Shown here piece after piece: positions 13,001-22,777 of a stretch of DNA of 64,000 bases. Position numbers and translations under genes: made by a program. Positions within the stretch are counted from its first letter, which is position 1. Every line of letters starts with the position of its first letter. Source of the stretch: Melitaea cinxia (lineage: Eukaryota; Arthropoda; Insecta; Lepidoptera; Nymphalidae); the NCBI RefSeq assembly GCF_905220565.1, contig NC_059422.1, positions 6,518,272 to 6,582,271 of the forward strand, given 5' to 3'. Below the pieces are notes generated by a model. The model was given only the letters and a program-made list of their open reading frames with translations, was not told the DNA's origin and did not search any database.

Positions 13001-16000
13001 GCGATAGGCTGAAGTGTGTGTGTAACATTTTTTTCCTTAAATTAACGCGGGTGAAACCATGGAGCTAAGCTAGTCGTGTAAGTGTTTGTGGATATAAAAT
13101 AATTATAATTGTGATATTACGTTTGTGCAGCTATTATACAATACAGTATCTACTAACAATACATTTATATGTCCTAAGCAAGTTATGATAGTTATGTTAG
13201 CGTCTTCGGTGCGACAGAGCCAGCCCTGCGGTCACCAACCCGTCTGCCAAGCGTGGTGACTATGGGCAACACACATGAGTTCACGCCATTTTTAGCGTAA
13301 ACTTGTGGAGGCCTATGTCCAGCAGTGGACTGTATAGGCTGTAATGATGATGATGATAATAAGAATATTTCTTATTATAATATCATTATAATGTGTACAA
13401 TACAGTGTTACCAAGTCATTGAGTGTATTTTTTTATTATTTTATTGGAATAGCACTAACATTAAAATTACTGAAGATCACAACTAAATAGCGCTGCTCTC
13501 AAGCAGAGTTGTATTCGAGAGGTAAGTAAGATGGCCAGAGCTCCTGGCGATGATCGGAGGTAGTCGGTAGAGACGGCAACGCGCTTTCAATTCGCTGTCA
13601 GTGTTGTAGTCTGTAGGCCTCCAGTAGAGCAGTAGACTACGGTATCGATATTTTATATGTGTATGTATATATGTGTGTATGTATGTATATGTGTGTGTAT
13701 ATGTATATTATATATTATACACTAAAATATTTACTTATTTATATGTTTTTTTTCTTTCTTTAATAATTATGTTAGTCTATCATATCGTAGTTTTTATCTA
13801 TTTATTATTGATTTTTCCTTCTTAATTTGTGCACACTTCTAACCGCTGCTACTATATCGTGTCCAGTACCCAAAGGTTATCTGGAAGAAATCGCTATTTA
13901 GCGATAAGATCGCCTTTGTACATCTTGTGTTGCATTTTTCTTTATATGTGTCTGTATTTTGGTGTACATTAAGAATGAATAAATATCTGTTTACCATCAG
14001 GCGGTTGAGTGTGCAACTTTTTGATGTATATAAAAAAAAAACTAGCAGTTTATATTTTATATTTTAGTGGCTAAATCGAACGCACGTTCCAGTACCAGAA
14101 GGCGGAGCGGACTGTGTAGCGTTGGAGAGAGTAAATCACGATAGACCTGTGTTTCTCGACTTGCCTTGCCATTTGGAGAGACCCTTTGCTTGTGAAAGAG
14201 GTTGATTAATTGTATTTTATTAATTAAGTGTATTTACCTTAGTTTTAGCTATTTATCTTTCAGTAAAAGTGGTGTTTCATAGCCTATTTTTAATGAATAA
14301 GTAGTCGAGGAATTCTTAGAATACAATCGTGGTATATTGGTAGACTAGCTGTGCCTGCGACTTCGTTTGCCTGGAATATAACGAAAAATTATTGTTCAGT
14401 TCAGAGTTCAAAATAAATAAATTTCTAAAATAAAAGTGGCCTAAGTTACTCCTTACTATATCAGCTATCTGCCAATAAAAGTCCCGGTAAAATCGTTTCA
14501 GCTGTTTCAGAGATTAGCCGGAACAAACAGACAGAAGAAAAATGTTATTTTGGTATATGTACCATGTACACATTCACATGCATTAAATAAAAAGCGATTA
14601 TTTTAATATTACAAACAGACACTCCAATTTCATTTATTTGTATAGATTAATAGCGGATCAATTAATTTAATATTGTTTTATTATTTGGTTTGGTAGACGA
14701 ATAATATGATCCTAATAGCAAGAATGGACATTTGCAATATATTTATAGTAAATCAGCCCTAGACTAATCTCTATACATAGTTTATGGCATGCATTGTGTA
14801 TGTTCATAGATACCATAATATGTTGAAGAAAAGTATGAACTTATTTTGCCAACCTTCTTTAATGCCCTATCGTTGTCGACATAATTTCTTCTAAAACATG
14901 CAAGATTGACTAAGGCTTTGTTTTATAAAGACACAAAGTATGGTTGTATTTAAAGCGCTACACTTTAAATTTAAGATCACAATTCTATTTTTAAAATAGA
15001 ATCTCTGTTTCTTGAGGAGACAATCTCAAGTAATCATCGGCAATAAAAATGCCCGATTGGGAAGTACCTGGACCTTCAGAAGATCACAGCTAAATAGTAC
15101 TGCTTTTAAACAGTGTTATGTTCCTGTGGTGTGTAAGGTGACCAGAACTTCTGGGGTGGATTGGGGGTAGGGCAACAAGTTTTCGATGCTTCTGACGTGG
15201 TAGGCGTCTATAAGTTACATTAAACGCTTGTTGTTAAATGTAAAAAATTAAATAAGAATTAGTTATTACCTACAATGTCCAATTACCACCATTTTCTTAT
15301 AAAATATTTATATCGTTTATTTATAAGCATTTATTTTGTAAAAGATGCTCGAATCGAAGTCAAAGTCCAGAATTTGAAGACGGTGCGATGTCGCACTGGA
15401 CTCTACCACTTGTACAACGGTAGGATGGACTGGCACCAGGCGGCCGCTTACTGCATCTTAAGGAAAATGACGTGAGCTTTAAAAGTTATTTCCTTTCTGC
15501 ACTCAATTCCAACATACAATGTATAATTAAACTGGCGTTCATCCATTCAGCTGCGATATCAGAATCGATATTATAATCTACATATGCAACTTAATTGCCT
15601 AAAGGCTTTAATAAAAATAATTAAAAAAATTAAATAATTATTATTTATAATACTGCTGTTTGGCTACGGCAGTAAGAATATAGCCACACCCCCTCTTCCC
15701 GTGGGTGTCGTAAGAGGCCAAAAAGACTAAGAAATAATACAGTTCCACTACCACCTTGGAACTTAAAAAGCCGACCGATGGCGGGATAACCATCCAATTA
15801 TACACAGGCCGAAGACGGACAGGAGCGTCTTTTGTGCGACACAACCAGACCTGCGGTCATAAAACCGCCTGCCCAGCGTGGTGACTATGGGCAAAATATC
15901 TGAGTCCACGCTATTTTTGGCGAACTTGTGCAGGCCTATGTCCAGCAATGGACTGTATTAGGCTGAATTGAGTGATGATTTATAAAATTAGGTACCTTCG

Positions 16001-19000
16001 TATGTACGTAAGTGTCGTGTTAATGACCAAAATGACATGAACACAAACTTACAGAAGACCACAGCTAAATAATACTGTTTTCAAGTAGTTTTATGTTCCT
16101 GTGATGAGTAAGGTGACCACAGCTCTTGGAAGTAGGGTCGGCAACGCGCTTGCGATGATTCTGGTGTTGCAGGCGTTTACAATATAAACTACAGTAATCG
16201 CTTACCATCAGGTGAGCCGTACGCTTGTTTGCCGATAGCCGTATATAAAAACCCCCGTGAATTAATTGCGTTATTAACCATGTAAGTATAAAAATTGATA
16301 GGAATTTATTAATACAGGCTGGCGAAGATTTCAACAATGAAATGTCTCAAGAAACTAGGTTTGACTATGTTGAAGTCGAGACCAAGTAAGTGTGATTTAT
16401 AATTGTTAAATTTATTGAATTAAAACTTCTTTACGTACGCTTGGATTGGGGAGTAAACTGGTGAATGGCTGACGAGAGCGTTACGAAAAGTGTGATCGGA
16501 GGAGACGAAAGGAAGTTGAGATCTAGATATAAGTACATGAAGATAGAAAAAGAGATTTACGTTTCGTAAGATTTACCTACTTCAGTCGTGTAGTCTAAAA
16601 CATAATTGTTTTCTTATTGTACCTATTGCTTTGTGTTAGTTTTTGTTTAAGAAGAGAAAGAGGAGCTAACTGCAAAATGCACTGCCTGTTCGATCCTCGC
16701 GCATGACAACATTTGAACAATGTAACTTCTAATTTTAATGTTATTCATTATTTATTTTACAACTATATACTCGTATTGTAAAACTAGCTTATATGAAACA
16801 AGTTTTATGTAAATGAGTCAATGAAAGATTTTGCTGCTTTGTTTATTTGACGACGCGTTAGCTCAACGGTCACTACTTGATGTTACCCGTTGCGGCGGCC
16901 GTCACGGGTACGATCCCCGCACAAGGCAAACATTTGTATTGGCCATACAGATGTTTGCTGTGGTCTGGGCATTTGTACTTGTGTATTGTGCGTATTTGCC
17001 CCAACACAGGAAATAATCCTACTAGGGGGCCGCTAACTGTGAGGCCTTTAATTATAACATCATTTGCATATTAGGCATAGAAAGTGCATGGATAGGCGCT
17101 AGAGGTTCGTTGGGGCAATGGACGTGGACAGACACTGGAGTCAGTATATTCAATACTGGGATGTTTGGTGACGTCCAAGCTTGGCCTCCGATGAGGTAAG
17201 TGTCAATTAATATTTCTGTTATAATTTTTTTTTTTTTTTAGCTTTTGGTAAATGTTATTTATCATACAACTATTTATTATTACTTTTCCATTTATTTATT
17301 TTCAAGTTTTTAAGCTCCTAAAGCCTTATATAAAACTGATGTAATTATATATTTTGTTAGCAAAAACGAGAGCCTTACGAAAAGTGTGATATGAGTTGAG
17401 AAAATTGAAAATTTTAGAAAACGATTATTTAAACTTAAGAGTTTGTCGAATCAGCAGATTATCTGATAGTTATAAAAAAATTAAAATTATTGTACCCGAA
17501 AAAGTGCCAAAAACAAGTTCAAAGTTTTTTTTTAATTATGGCAACGAATTTTTTATAAAAATATTCCAGAGACAGTTCAACAATAAAACAAAGCGGTTGT
17601 TTACAAATAGACAGACATGCAACTCGATCTCCCGTCTTCTTAGAAGCAAGATGCGAAAGAAAATCGCAGTTCATATGTTATGAAGGTATTCATACCTTAA
17701 TAATGTGTTAGCAAATTTTATTTTTAGACTTGGCTGAAACAAAAAATATCCCAAAGTTACCTAAAGTCTTCGTCTATAATACTAAGGGCCTGTTTCAGCA
17801 GTTGTGGTGAGTAAGGTGACCAGAGATTCCGAGAGGGATTGGGTATCCCTACGGCAACGTGCTTGCGATGCTTCTAGTGTTGCAGGCGTCTACAGGCTAC
17901 GGTAACCGCTTAGCATTAGGTGATCCATTAGCTTGTTTGCCGCCCTAGTTGTGTAAAAAAAAAAAATTACATAACACGCTACTTCAACGCAAGTTGGCAG
18001 ATAATTTCTATACAATAAACAGGGATAACAGTTTTAGGTGCTCTCCGAGACACGTTATAGTCGGAGATCTGAACTAGAGACGAACTTGGCAGTGGGCAGA
18101 TGGGTATCTGCTTAATGAAAATTATTTTATATGTATTTTAGTATATAGGAAAAATAATCAAAAAAAAAATATTACTTGATAAATTTAATACCTATCGACA
18201 GTGTGATGCCAAGTATTAAGAAGTATATTAATATACAGTTCTAGTTACTTTTACCCACCTGTTAAATAAATAAATAAGTCTTACACAAAAATGAGCGCTG
18301 TTTCATTGCGAATACGATGACATAGGGCTGCCTACTAAAATTGTGGTTTGGATGCCGGTTGCTGAATATAATATAGCCTGATTAGGAATTTTCCAGCGAA
18401 ACCATTCGCGATTTATCATTAACATACTAAAGTAGATTTAATTTTTTTATCCACTTAGCAGATGGGTGAAGGTCATGTCTAGTTCAGATCTTAGACTATT
18501 AAGGAAACTTACAAGTATATACCAGATTACAGACAGATATTTCTACAAACACAATCAGATAAAAGAGGAAATCGGACCATAATTTTTGTAATCTATAAGT
18601 AAGCATTTTAACCACTCGTATTTTTTTAATAATTAGTAAAATTATATTTTAGTTCTTGGCAATACAGGTATACCAGCATTACGAACATCAACAGCGACAC
18701 CTAGCGATGAAAATTATTACTATATTCTTGTAAAGCAGCGCTTCTATTGGCAACATGCTTATGAAAATTGTCAAAAAATGAACGGATCACTCGCTAGTAT
18801 CGATAATAATGACGTTTTAATACAATTATTACTAGCAATGGGAGAAAATAAAGATGAACGTAAGTATATGAATTACTGGAAAGTGTCATCTATTGTTGAG
18901 TAGCCTTACTAACTCATTGTCAAAAAATGTTATGAAAAATATAACTTATTTTTTATGTATAATTAAAATTTCTTAGATTTGGTACATATATTTACATTGC

Positions 19001-20337
19001 ACTAAGTTGTATTAATATACCTTTACAAATGCAAGAAATAAATTATATAATAATAATATATTGAAACAAATATAAATATGCATTATGACTTTGCTTATGT
19101 TACACCTACTTGTTATTTATATTGTACAAAAACTAATTTATTTTCAGCTGTTGAACATATTTGGATATCTGGACGCCTAAATATGACTAAAGATGTTAAT
19201 ACTGATGGAATCGCATACTTGTGGTACAACCCTATCAATAGTAAAAGAATACCAGATCCAAAAAGTTTTGGTGACTCTGCCATAGGAGTTTATGTTAGTA
19301 CAATATCTGAATTCATATTCAATGTAATGTCGGTACATTAGTATTTTTTTATTTTTATATAAAGAACTCTTAGTTGCCCACCCCATTTGTACTACATAAA
19401 ATATTTTTCTCGTTTGTCTACATATTACAAGTGGTTTGGGAGATATGAGCGAACAGACATACCTACATACATATATCCATAGACTGCTAAAATTATAACT
19501 CTCCTTTAGCTTTGCTGTAGCCGAATAAAAATAAAAATCAGAACAGCGGACAATTTCAAACTTTTTAGTTTGTTTTCTTTTTTCAAAAATTAGCTACATT
19601 TTATTTTTCTTTTTTACTTGATGTAACTATTTTCTCGCTATTTGCCACTAGATGCCGCCTTGGCTCGACAGTGAATTTTCAATGGACAGTTCCTGTTTAA
19701 ATTTAGACAGGCAGGATCATTTAAACGGTTTAATATATGGATTGCCATGTGATACACCACAGTATTCTGTATGTATGGTTGGTGAGTATTTATTAAATAT
19801 TTAAAAAATTTAAGTATCAAATTAGATTAATATATCCTACTTTAAATCTGGATCAACCCAACCCCCTTATAGGGAACTACCTTAATGATACAGATAATAG
19901 CTAAATAATATTCCTCTCAAGTAGTGTTGTATTCCTATGGTAAGGTAAATAGCTCCTGGAAAGGGTCGGGGCTAGGGTCGGCAACGCAGTTGCAATGCTT
20001 AGGATGTTGGAAGCATCTATAAGCTACTGTAACTACTTACAATCAGGTAGTCTCTATGTTCCATTACCAATCTAGTCGTATAAAAACAAGTAATAAACAC
20101 ATCCCATCCTCATGCCCTTCACTAGAATTAAATCCACATACTATACAAATCTTTGCCATAAGCGAATCGAACCTGTAATCACCAGTTCAAGCCACGAGCG
20201 ACCGGTGAGGTAAAACATCATTAAACTTGATTAAAAAAAAAAAAATATACAAACTTTTTTCTTTAATTTCAGAAAAATCAACTTCAAAAATACAACAGAC
20301 TGAATATAGACAACCGGAAACTTCAGAAAATCAATAA
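7045..20337 (+). CDS. Secreted protein with three tandem C-type lectin-like domains (13 exons)
   Basis: Exons: 7045-7132, 7432-7537, 8359-8444, 11320-11465, 14068-14200, 15345-15471, 16318-16385, 17075-17195, 17570-17685, 18653-18859, 19148-19293, 19652-19781, 20273-20337. All junctions are GT..AG with matching phases; total 1539 nt, 512 residues plus stop. Residues 1-22 are a signal peptide (hydrophobic FIIFLSYVVI). CTLD1 spans about 39-186 (WESAKILC, WVGARR, ..RPVFLDLPC..PFACE), CTLD2 about 200-330 (WHQAAAYC, TLAKI, AWIGARGSLGQWTWTD, SPVFLEARC..QFICY), CTLD3 about 350-491 (WQHAYENC, GSLASID, WISGR, then C..LPCDTPQYSVCM). Each has the WxG-type core and paired cysteines. None shows EPN/QPD plus WND calcium-sugar motifs, so classical calcium-dependent sugar binding is doubtful. 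No membrane segment follows; the C-terminal tail is polar and Gln/Thr rich. The family is extracellular and often immune or matrix related; the role here is not determined. Weak points: donors GTTGAT (14201), GTATTC (17686) and GTTAGT (19294). Confidence 0.88.
7620..8225 (+). repeat. Dispersed repeat family E (partly duplicated)
   Basis: Begins 'gacaaacgaaaaaaaaccga' and contains 'gtacacccagtaaaaagtta' twice (about 7803 and 7962). The second half repeats the first, so this is a partial tandem copy. Lies in lectin intron 2. Reverse copies: 24705-25130, 48770-49070, 58740-58985. Confidence 0.7.
8752..9066 (+). repeat. tRNA-headed SINE family C (long variant)
   Basis: The head contains 'gcgggttcgatctccgcaca' (B box). 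The body reads 'tgtttgccgtggtctgggtg', 'gagcacgttgagccgtcggt' and 'catagtagggaatatatcc'; the tail is 'gcccagtagtgggatattac' 'aggctgaagcg'. The tail resembles the LINE end at 12980-13015. In lectin intron 3. Confidence 0.8.
9172..9440 (+). repeat. SINE-like family B
   Basis: Reads 'aggaatttcctgctcaaaat' through 'aataatactgttttcaagc' to 'cgacctagttat'. It lies immediately beside a reverse copy starting at about 9450, so the two form a head-to-head pair. Confidence 0.75.
9592..10894 (+). mobile_element. 5'-truncated R1-clade-like LINE (non-LTR retrotransposon)
   Basis: Flanked by the 14-bp duplication AGGAGCTCTGGTCA (9578-9591, 10895-10908), with a short A run at the 3' end. The GC-rich insert starts in the middle of ORF2 and carries its C-terminal coding part (9649-10449) followed by a roughly 440-bp 3' UTR ('ctggcgcccccgtgctggag'). 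Composition differs sharply from the AT-rich intron. In lectin intron 3. Confidence 0.88.
9649..10449 (+). pseudogene. LINE ORF2 C-terminal fragment (reverse transcriptase thumb to CCHC motif)
   Basis: An open 266-codon frame beginning in YLGLTLDGR, the motif that follows the RT palm in R1/jockey-type ORF2 proteins, then YSGVIRSMAMYGAPVWAD. It ends with a Cys-rich motif CRECGAPEDTALHTLEVC (C-x2-C-x8-H-x4-C), typical of the C-terminus of R1-clade ORF2. The catalytic FADD region and the endonuclease are absent, so it is dead on arrival. The frame is intact over 800 nt, which suggests a fairly recent insertion. Confidence 0.85.
10975..11075 (+). repeat. Short dispersed repeat ('cgttctcgag ... 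attcatttttattta')
   Basis: 'ccaatcgttctcgagctttatg' then 'agcgattcatttttatttat'. Related copies near 46245-46312 and 56075-56150, both ending in the same 'cattcatttttatttatata' string. Confidence 0.5.
12091..12315 (-). repeat. tRNA-headed SINE family C, reverse, truncated
   Basis: Plus strand reads 'ttcagcctccctcccactgc', 'tgggcataggcctctttccc', 'atgcgggttggcggatatat' and 'aggtgtacatgataacaacc'. It is the 3' part of the long variant; the tRNA-like head is missing. Confidence 0.75.
12405..13075 (+). repeat. Dispersed repeat family H, split by a LINE fragment
   Basis: Left part 12405-12558 ('gagagtttgtttgaacgcgc', 'tagtccatttaccgaggaaa'), right part 13025-13075 ('aaattaacgcgggtgaaacc', 'agctaagctag'). 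The split carries a 12-bp duplication ACATTTTTTTCC. Related copies at 49600-49885 and 60480-60660. Confidence 0.75.
12559..13024 (+). pseudogene. RTE-like LINE, 5'-truncated reverse transcriptase C-terminus
   Basis: Flanked by ACATTTTTTTCC at 12547-12558 and 13025-13036. Coding starts around KTKVFEQCVLPVLTYGAETW (12566), then KVAQRAIERVMLGISL, then an in-frame TGA at 12785-12787 where related elements have Trp, then RKIAGVSWMRIAEDRDVWRE and ends ..EAYVQQWTAIG before the stop near 13012. The pattern matches the C-terminus of insect RTE-type RTs. The 3' end 'tgtccagcagtggactgcga' 'taggctgaag' plus a GTGTGT tail is nearly the same as the 3' end of SINE-like families A and C. Confidence 0.85.
13198..13350 (+). 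repeat. SINE-like family A, 5'-truncated
   Basis: From 'gcgtcttcggtgcgacagag' to 'actgtataggctgtaatgat' and an ATGATGATG tail, same end as 6170-6195. Confidence 0.8.
13455..13650 (+). repeat. SINE-like family B, diverged
   Basis: 'agatcacaactaaatagcgc', 'gtaagtaagatggccagagc', 'agacggcaacgcgctttcaa'. More diverged than other copies; the 3' part is degraded. Confidence 0.6.
13655..13722. repeat. TG/TA-rich microsatellite
   Basis: Imperfect run of TGTATGTATATATGTGTGTA type units in lectin intron 4. Confidence 0.8.
14342..14648 (+). repeat. Dispersed repeat family D
   Basis: 'agactagctgtgcctgcgac' to 'aatttcatttatttgtatag'; slightly diverged from 6460-6790. In lectin intron 5. Confidence 0.75.
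15045..15232 (+). repeat. SINE-like family B, diverged
   Basis: 'aatgcccgattgggaagtac', 'agatcacagctaaatagtac', 'gtgtaaggtgaccagaactt'. The 3' end is degraded; it ends about 110 bp before lectin exon 6. Confidence 0.6.
15650..15968 (+). repeat. SINE-like family A, diverged near full length
   Basis: 'actgctgtttggctacggca' at the head, 'cttcccgtgggtgtcgtaag' in the middle, and 'tgtccagcaatggactgtat' 'taggctgaa' at the end. In lectin intron 6. Confidence 0.8.
16045..16250 (+). repeat. SINE-like family B, 5'-truncated
   Basis: 'aacttacagaagaccacagc' to 'tgagccgtacgcttgtttgc'. In lectin intron 6. Confidence 0.7.
16412..16610 (+). repeat. Dispersed palindromic repeat family F
   Basis: Left arm 'ttaaaacttctttacgtacg', core 'gagagcgttacgaaaagtgt', right arm 'ttacctacttcagtcgtgta'. 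Other copies: 48340-48500, 51235-51425, 61492-61690, and a core fragment at 17365-17390. Ends are inverted (aaacttct / agttttact), as in a MITE. Confidence 0.65.
16852..17062 (+). repeat. tRNA-headed SINE family C (variant with 'caacacagga' tail)
   Basis: 'gacgacgcgttagctcaacg' head, 'cacgggtacgatccccgcac' B-box region, 'ttgccccaacacaggaaata' tail. It ends only a few bases before lectin exon 8 (17075). Confidence 0.75.
17790..17955 (+). repeat. SINE-like family B, 5'-truncated
   Basis: 'tgtggtgagtaaggtgacca', 'acggcaacgtgcttgcgatg', 'tagcttgtttgccgccctag'. In lectin intron 9. Confidence 0.65.
17956..18640. other. Lectin intron 9, unassigned AT-rich sequence
   Basis: No exon, open frame or recognised repeat between the family B copy and lectin exon 10. 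Confidence 0.4.
19860..20088 (+). repeat. SINE-like family B, diverged
   Basis: 'ctaccttaatgatacagata', 'ctagggtcggcaacgcagtt', 'cttacaatcaggtagtctct'. In the last lectin intron. Confidence 0.55.
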
Positions 20338-20400
20338 AACACATTATATCAAGTTAAATTTTCTACATTAACTTTTACTTTATGAACATTATATATTTAT

Positions 20401-20406
20401 AATAAA
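20401..20406 (+). terminator. Polyadenylation signal AATAAA of the lectin-domain gene
   Basis: First AATAAA after the stop at 20335-20337; a second candidate (AAATAAAG) lies near 20470. Confidence 0.5.
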
Positions 20407-20504
20407 TGAAAATATTTATAAGCATACACTTGTATTATTTATAACTTACAAGTTGATACCTCCATTTAATTAAATAAAGACAAGTATAAAATAATATTAT
20501 AATA

Positions 20505-20890
20505 TAAAATTCTCATGTCACAATGTTAGTTACATTACTCCTCAGAAACGGCTGGTCAGATTTTGCCAACATCTATTTTTCATACCCCTAAGTTGTAAAG
20601 GAGGAGATTAATGGGGGTTAATTAACATGTGTATGGAAAAACAACGTTTGTAGGGTCAGCTGCAGCAGTCTTATATATAAAATTCTCATGTCACAATTTT
20701 AGTTACCATACTCCTCCGAAACAGATTTAAAACCGAAACTGATTTTTATGTGTGTGCATATCAGGTAGGTCTGATAATCGGCCAACATTTACTTTTCATA
20801 CCCCTTAGCTATAGAGGGGGGGGGGATTAAGGGGGTTAATAACATATATGGCAAAACAACATGTGCAGCAGTCAGCTAGCATTGGTATAA
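20505..20890. repeat. Two tandem copies of a short dispersed repeat
   Basis: 'aaaattctcatgtcacaat' occurs at about 20505 and 20677. Each copy continues with 'actcctc(a/c)gaaac', 'catacccc', a poly-purine stretch and 'gcagcagtc'. No coding content. Confidence 0.7.
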
Positions 20891-21318
20891 AAATGACATA
20901 TTAATATTTATATCAACAATAACTTATACTTGTAAATGTTACTGAACTGAAATACTGTAAAATATCTGGTTCTACTGTACTATTTGTAATGTCGGAATAT
21001 CATAATCATGACATTAATTGAAACAAAAATGCAAGTTACTTGAAAATGTTTTATTCAATAAAAATAAAAAAATAAAAACATATTTTGCAGTTTGTTTTCT
21101 TACAACTGTTATATTTATCTTTTTTAAATCCTACAAGTAAAAGGACATTTAATATACATTTTAAAGAAAAAAAAATTAAAAAAAAAATAGTTATATACTA
21201 TGAAAAACAATTTACTAACTTATCTAGATAATTTAAGGCCACTTAATTCTAACAGTTGTGATTAATCCTACTCAGTCACATAATTTGTACCATATTATTA
21301 ATAATAAAAAAAGAAGTG

Positions 21319-21606
21319 TCACTTCATTAAATTGAGAGTTTCAATCCACATCGAATTAATTTTACTGAGTTGTTTGCAGTTTTCGTTAACCGTTGTTAAA
21401 TTCTTCCGGAAAGCTCGTAGATGTTCTAAATATGCCCTTAAGCTGCTATTAAACGCTCGTACGGATTCCAATTCCTGCATTAACTCAGTTGCTACTTTCT
21501 AAAATAATAAAACAATACCTTTAGAAGTTGATATTTCAAAGAACATAGAATTTTCTTTCAAAAAAATTACCTCACGCCTAGACGACGTTACAGATGCGCT
21601 CGACAT
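21319..21606 (-). CDS. Small two-exon gene, 71-residue predicted helical protein
   Basis: Exon 1 is 21571-21606 (ATG to GAG, 12 codons), donor GAG|GTAATT; exon 2 is 21498-21319 (acceptor TTATTTTAG|AAAGTA, 59 codons plus TGA). Phase 0 at the junction. Protein begins MSSASVTSSRREKVATELMQ; the rest is dominated by charged, Leu-rich heptad-like sequence (LEHLRAFRKNL, NENCKQLSKINSMWIETL) and is likely an all-helical or coiled-coil subunit of a larger complex. No signal peptide or membrane segment. I do not recognise the family with certainty. The W-I-x-x-L end and the upstream K/N-L-x-x-V-N pattern faintly recall DASH subunit Duo1-type proteins, an unproven resemblance. It lies tail-to-tail with the lectin gene and about 180 bp from a hAT element upstream. 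Confidence 0.7.
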
Positions 21607-22059
21607 GATTCTATACTTAATAGTTACTATTGATCTTAAAATCAGAGATACTATTTTTTTTTTTATTTGTAATAATGGCCTTAAAGTCGTAATTTAATTT
21701 TTCATTTGAAAAAATAAAGACATGATAAAGACGTTCAAAATTTGAAGTTTATAGATTTGTTGCCATTTCGCTGTTGCAAGCATGGTGATCAAGGCTGCCA
21801 GGTGCAAAAAAGTGTGATCGTACGCCAACTACAAAAAAATCGTATTCCAAGGAAATTTTGAAATAAAAAGATCGTACAGCCTTTTAAGACTAAGTACTAA
21901 TTTTTTAATATTATTTTCAAAATTCACTTAGTTTTAGAAAATAAATGCAATAAAACTATTTGTTACACTCATACAAAATTTTCTGTGGTCGTATTTTTTA
22001 TCAAAAACATTGGTTGACTTAAACTTCGTATAATTTTCTTTTCTTCTTATTATAATTGC

Positions 22060-22179
22060 TTACTTAATAATGTGCCCTTCAGTATCATTGGATAAACTGT
22101 TTCTAAGTTTTGTTCTAATTAAATTAACTTCGTTGAATGCTCGTACACAATCTGTACTGTAATGGGAAAAACATAACAA
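22060..22179 (-). pseudogene. hAT transposase C-terminal dimerisation remnant
   Basis: Minus-strand frame reads ..YSTDCVRAFNEVNLIRTKL.. then RNSLSNDTEGHIIK and stop TAA (22062-22060). The V-x-R-A-F-x-x-V-N-x-I-x-x-K-x-R-N-x-L pattern is the hallmark of the hAT C-terminal domain. The frame is cut upstream by the MITE at 22181-22777 and appears to continue beyond it (GCTCAATTTGC on the minus strand near 22790), then degrades. Confidence 0.8.
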
Positions 22180-22180
22180 A

Positions 22181-22777
22181 GGGGTTGTTTCGTTTTGGGC
22201 CAGGTCTTTGTACAGTATTCGAAAAAATAGTATAAAATCATAGAAGTTAAAATAAAATATGCATTTAAGTAGTTTTACAGTGATTTAGAGGTAGTTTATA
22301 AAATTGATAATTGGGTACATACGTAGAATGGTAACTCTCGAAGTGCATCCACGCCATCTACCTATGTATTTTTGTTATCTATGTTAGATGAAATGTCACT
22401 ATTTAAATAAATAAGACATTGAAATATCCGTCTCAGCCCCTTTTCACAACCCATTACTAGACACAGGCAAAGAGTAAAATAACTTGCTTATACAAGACAC
22501 AGGTCTCCTCAGAATCGACTTGTTGTTGGATGCGTAGGTACCAATTGTTTTAGTTATTTATAATTATGTAAAATGTCATCATGACATTTGTGTACATGTC
22601 ATTGTCAAAAAGGATGCCAAGTGTTTGAGATTTTAATTCTTAAAATAAAAACTACCTCGTAAAAAAGGCATTTTAATGAGAAATAATGAAGAAATAATTA
22701 CTATTTCATGAAGCTGAACATTTTAAAATACTGTACAAATACCTAGCCCAGGCTCCATATAAATTTGAAACAACCCC
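22181..22777. mobile_element. MITE with GGGGTTGTTTC inverted ends
   Basis: Left end 'ggggttgtttcgttttgggc', right end on the other strand 'ggggttgtttcaaatttata'. Similarity continues to 'tttgtacagtatt' on both sides, about 50 bp with mismatches. It sits in the transposase frame of the surrounding hAT. No coding content. Target duplication not certain (AAA/TTT flanks). Confidence 0.75.

Noticed and set aside
18475..18640. Possible extra lectin exon before 18653
   Set aside because: Phase analysis joins 17685 (phase 1) directly to 18653; no additional frame with CTLD motifs is needed or seen.
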